Source: an uncultured Gemmatimonadota bacterium
Lineage (GTDB): Bacteria > Gemmatimonadota > Gemmatimonadetes > Gemmatimonadales > Gemmatimonadaceae
Reading direction: 5' to 3'
Assembly (NCBI GenBank): GCA_946887155.1
Contig: CAMPKM010000115.1
Location: 1-8,015 of the forward strand
DNA: 8,015 nucleotides
Part shown: piece by piece, positions 6,301-8,015 of the stretch
Position numbering within the stretch: position 1 is the first letter of the stretch
Layout of the letters: each line of letters starts with the position of its first letter
The notes under the pieces: model-generated
What the model was told of the DNA's origin: nothing
The model's database searches: none
The model's input: the letters and a program-made list of their open reading frames with translations, nothing else
Made by a program: the position numbers and the translations under genes

Positions 6301-7877
6301 GGTCCCATGGCCCAAGCTCCAAGCCCGATCAACATCGCAGCTGCGATTCGCTCCAGCTTTACCGCCTTGTATCCACCCCTGGCTCGATCACGCAAGTACA
6401 TCACCCCGAAGATGAGTACGAGCAGTAGTGCGCCCGGCGCGACGTAACGGAAGGACTGCTGCCCGCCTGACGCTTCGGCGGGCTGCAGGATGCCGTTAGC
6501 CTCACCGACCAGCGGCTCGCCTGGAATGGCCGTGGCAACGATCGCTCGCAGTGCATTCGCCGACGCATCGTTGTGAATGCTGCCTGACGATTGATGCAGG
6601 GCCAGCGCGGTGCGGGTGGCGGCCAACGCATCTTCCACCTCGCGCTGCCGGAATCCGACCGCCGACAGGTCGGTCGTCGCCTGCGCGCGCGCAACGTGTG
6701 CCGGAAACTGCTGTTCCACACGCTGCAACACGCCTAACGTCGTTTCCGGCAGCGACTCGGCGAGGTACCGGTCGGCCAGTCGGCCCATCAGCGGCACGCC
6801 GACGGCGCCGGCCATGCCGAGTCCGATGCCGGCCGTCAGCACGATCCCTAACGAACCCGTGCGCGGGACCCGTTCGCTAACCACGCCCACCATGGTGGGA
6901 AAGAAGAAGGCGACGCCCCAGGCAAAAACGGTGGCGGCGCCAAATGCGGCCAGCGTCCCCTGCGCGAGGCTCAGCAGGAACAGGCCCGTGCCGGTCAACG
7001 TCGCCGCCGTGAGCAGCATGCCGGTCGGCGCCAGTCGCTCGACGAAATGCCCGGCGAGGGCGCGCAGCACGACCATCCAACCGCTGATCCACACCAGCAC
7101 GAGGATGCCGTGCATGCCTCCCGCTTGCAGCACCGACGGTACCCACCGCATCGGACCGAGCTCCAACGATGTGGTGATCGCCATCATGGTGATCATCAGC
7201 AGGAAGAACGGGTTCGTCAGCGTGTAGCGGAACATCTCCCCGACGGGAATTCCCACCTGCGCGTTTTCCGTGCGAGGAAACGTCTGGGGCAACACCATCA
7301 CGCCGTAGATGATGATCGGGATGTAGATCACCGCCAGCTGATACGGCCAGTGTCCGAACCGTCCGCCCCAGGTGGACAGCAACCAGCCGGCAATGCCGCC
7401 TAACACGAGGCCGATCGGGAAAAACGCGTGAAACCAGTTCAGCCGCTTCGTCTTTTCGTGCGGATAGAGCGCCGCGACCAGTGGATTGCCGGTCACCTCG
7501 ATCATCCCGTTGCCGGCGGCCAACGTGGCCGCACCGGCCATGAGCATCCAGAATGCCGAGGGATCGCCGACGCGCGTGACCGCGGCGATCATGAGCGTGA
7601 TCCCGATGAGATGACCGGCGAAAGCGAGGCGGGCGCCGTTCTTGAGGCCGAATGCCTCGAGCAGTGGCCCCATCACCAGCAGCGAGATCGCCATGCCCCA
7701 CAGTGCCGCCCCGCCGATCAGCCCCACCTGGTAATTGGTGAGGATGAACTCCTGCTTGAGTGGAACGAGAATGTTGCTCACCAGCGCGAACGACGCACCA
7801 GTTGGAATCAGTGCCAGGCAGGTGCCAAAGAACAGGCGGTTGCGGGGTACGCCGGCATCCTCGGTGGGAACGCCCAT
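3390..7877 (-). CDS. Fusion of MFS transporter, ThuA domain, PVC-type dehydrogenase propeller and HEAT repeats
   Basis: This is one uninterrupted 1495-residue frame. Residues 1-495 are an MFS transporter of sugar-permease type with 12 predicted helices (first at about 17-38, last at about 477-494), motifs such as EVTGNPLVAALYP, and an unusual roughly 110-residue periplasmic loop (367-476). A basic cytoplasmic stretch (RDRARGGYKAVKLER) precedes a 13th hydrophobic segment (about 511-526). Residues 549-750 are a ThuA-like domain of the class I glutamine-amidotransferase fold (GGGLVVLHCASASF, AAFKSHG, AWGHDQRTWG). Residues about 805-1178 resemble the PVC-type membrane-bound dehydrogenase, a PQQ/sorbosone-dehydrogenase-like propeller. 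It has two calcium-type loops (D865-ANRDGRAD and D908-TNGDDKAD) and ends in HGRIYRIVY. Residues about 1195-1490 are HEAT-like helical repeats. The usual C-terminal CxxCH haem motif is absent. The start is supported by GGGAG 7 nt upstream. The likely role is uptake and periplasmic oxidation of a sugar-like compound; substrate unknown. Domain calls are strong; whether the protein works as one chain is uncertain. Confidence 0.88.
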   Translation of the reverse strand: MGVPTEDAGVPRNRLFFGTCLALIPTGASFALVSNILVPLKQEFILTNYQVGLIGGAALWGMAISLLVMGPLLEAFGLKNGARLAFAGHLIGITLMIAAVTRVGDPSAFWMLMAGAATLAAGNGMIEVTGNPLVAALYPHEKTKRLNWFHAFFPIGLVLGGIAGWLLSTWGGRFGHWPYQLAVIYIPIIIYGVMVLPQTFPRTENAQVGIPVGEMFRYTLTNPFFLLMITMMAITTSLELGPMRWVPSVLQAGGMHGILVLVWISGWMVVLRALAGHFVERLAPTGMLLTAATLTGTGLFLLSLAQGTLAAFGAATVFAWGVAFFFPTMVGVVSERVPRTGSLGIVLTAGIGLGMAGAVGVPLMGRLADRYLAESLPETTLGVLQRVEQQFPAHVARAQATTDLSAVGFRQREVEDALAATRTALALHQSSGSIHNDASANALRAIVATAIPGEPLVGEANGILQPAEASGGQQSFRYVAPGALLLVLIFGVMYLRDRARGGYKAVKLERIAAAMLIGLGAWAMGPGATSAHSRSANNVPVPQQGTPQRLRVLFLGDNGHHRPTQRAQQILPALARNGIDLFYTDDLDDLNDSELDRYQALVLYNNHLNVGDAQLASLMRFVNDGGGLVVLHCASASFQNSEEFIRLVGAAFKSHGTGTFSAVRVAGDHPAIAGVPVIESWDETYVHTKHNPVNRTVLEVRRENGHDEPWTWVRTYGKGRVFYTAWGHDQRTWGNQAFQQLVGQGIRWTVGDWALTQIARDPEAPQVKLDVPLPTYKRPPAPWNVLDTAITTAQAALSTVESLKLMTLRPHFRAEPFATEPMIGNIIDFTWDARGRMWAVETNDYPNTVLPDSVPGHDRILIIEDANRDGRADRVKVFATGLNLATSLVFANGGLIVGQAPHMLFFKDTNGDDKADERTVLFTGWPRTDTHGAISNLRYGFDNQVWGSVGYNGFRGTVGNVTYERGQFGAGYFRFPTDISTLEYVARTSNNTWGVAFTEDGFVFGSTANSRPSNFVHIPIRYYRGIGDREPVLPDIADRLDVFPQIDILQVDQFGRYTAGAAHEIYTARAFPREYWNRAAFVAEPTAHVIGQFDLRDNGSGFRAKNKWSFMTARDAWVAPVQVKVGPDGAVWVSDFYTLVAQHNPTPRNMMGCCQTGPGQAYETPNRDRLHGRIYRIVYDSARPAAPKRLDTATPAQLVAALDDDNLFWRHTAQRLLVERKATDAIPALIRRAGDHTVDSLGLNAGVLHALWTLHGLGALASNADAMTAARNALRHPAASVRRAALQMLPRDSQLLTDMLSSGILPDRGSPWPVEYTVSNAILSDADAHVRLEATLALSELPPSDRGRNVVRELFASLDNARDPWMPDAIAIAAAGHGPDLLGELLLQRIPANADSLTVNGLKRVVQRLAKLHSSKADIGPVVSLIHAVPRAHIGLATALLEGVATGWPEERQPQLTPEHRAALAEAASSSPGELRPLFDRVAARWTIPDAFRTP

Positions 7878-7884
7878 CGATCAG

Positions 7885-7889
7885 CTCCC
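7885..7889 (-). promoter_or_regulatory. Shine-Dalgarno GGGAG for the fusion gene
   Basis: On the - strand GGGAG is followed by 7 nt (CTGATCG) and the ATG at 7877. This is a good spacing and fixes the start at MGVPTEDAG. I could not assign convincing -35/-10 elements in the roughly 75 bases between this site and the tandem repeat. Confidence 0.7.
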
Positions 7890-7962
7890 AGGGTAAAGAA
7901 CGCCCCAAAATACGGGCCCGGTCGGGGCAGCGAAACGTCCAAAGCGCAGTTGGCGAGAGTAT

Positions 7963-8015
7963 GACGATTGACGATTGACGATTGACGATTGACGATTGAC
8001 GATTGACGATTGACG
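7963..8015. repeat. Heptanucleotide tandem repeat, unit GACGATT, at least 7.5 copies
   Basis: Seven perfect GACGATT units plus GACG run to the last base, so the array continues outside the window. It starts 86 nt upstream of the fusion-gene ATG. Perfect identity among units suggests recent or ongoing slipped-strand change in copy number. Seven-base short tandem repeats are a known class in some bacteria (for example the STRR sequences of heterocystous cyanobacteria). Unit length and absence of unique spacers exclude a CRISPR array. Confidence 0.95.

Noticed and set aside
6333..6335. In-frame ATG as a separate start for the ThuA/dehydrogenase part
   Set aside because: The SD-like GGAG is 15 nt away, longer than usual, and no stop separates the parts. 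Kept as an alternative within the fusion finding, not as its own gene.
6877..7908. - strand frame of 343 residues in another register of the MFS region
   Set aside because: Low-complexity Arg/Gly/His-rich translation without hydrophobic helices; the MFS frame is clearly the coding one.
7963..8015. CRISPR array
   Set aside because: Units are 7 bp with no unique spacers; it is a simple tandem repeat.

Overview
The window is a high-GC bacterial segment. Its gene content is a TonB-dependent outer-membrane receptor (so a Gram-negative envelope), a TMEM220-like membrane protein, and a ThuA / PVC-type dehydrogenase / HEAT protein with a blue-copper partner. This suggests a soil or sediment lineage such as Gemmatimonadota or Acidobacteriota. 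That placement is an inference from gene content; no rRNA or tRNA gene is present to confirm it.

Layout. On the + strand, positions 1-1852 hold the 3' part of a TonB-dependent receptor gene (its start lies outside the window). An 11-nt overlapping gene for a four-helix TMEM220-family protein follows. The stop codon of the second gene lies inside a 37-bp imperfect inverted repeat (1844-1967). Positions 1853-2919 are a roughly 1.07-kb gap between convergent operons. The gap is AT-richer than its flanks and holds two long hairpin-forming repeats, a short perfect dyad, one plausible small membrane-protein gene (2333-2539) and a possible decayed reading frame. On the - strand, 7877 down to 2920 is a two-gene operon. 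It encodes a 1495-residue protein that joins a sugar-type MFS transporter, a ThuA domain, a PVC-type (PQQ-sugar-dehydrogenase-like) beta-propeller and a HEAT-repeat tail. A secreted azurin/auracyanin-like cupredoxin gene is coupled to it through a TGATG junction. Upstream of this operon the window ends in a 7-bp tandem repeat array (unit GACGATT) that runs off the edge.

How the genes may work together. The MFS part would move a small sugar-type solute across the inner membrane. An extra hydrophobic segment after the twelfth helix would place the ThuA/dehydrogenase/HEAT part in the periplasm. No CxxCH haem motif is present in the giant protein. The co-translated type-1 copper protein, with ligands His, Cys, His and Met all visible, is therefore the best candidate electron acceptor. 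The substrate cannot be read from the sequence.

The most unusual observations are the transporter-enzyme fusion, the apparent replacement of the family's usual cytochrome c tail by a separate cupredoxin, and a codon-level oddity: all six TTA codons in the four main genes occur as GTTAGG followed into a Gly codon.
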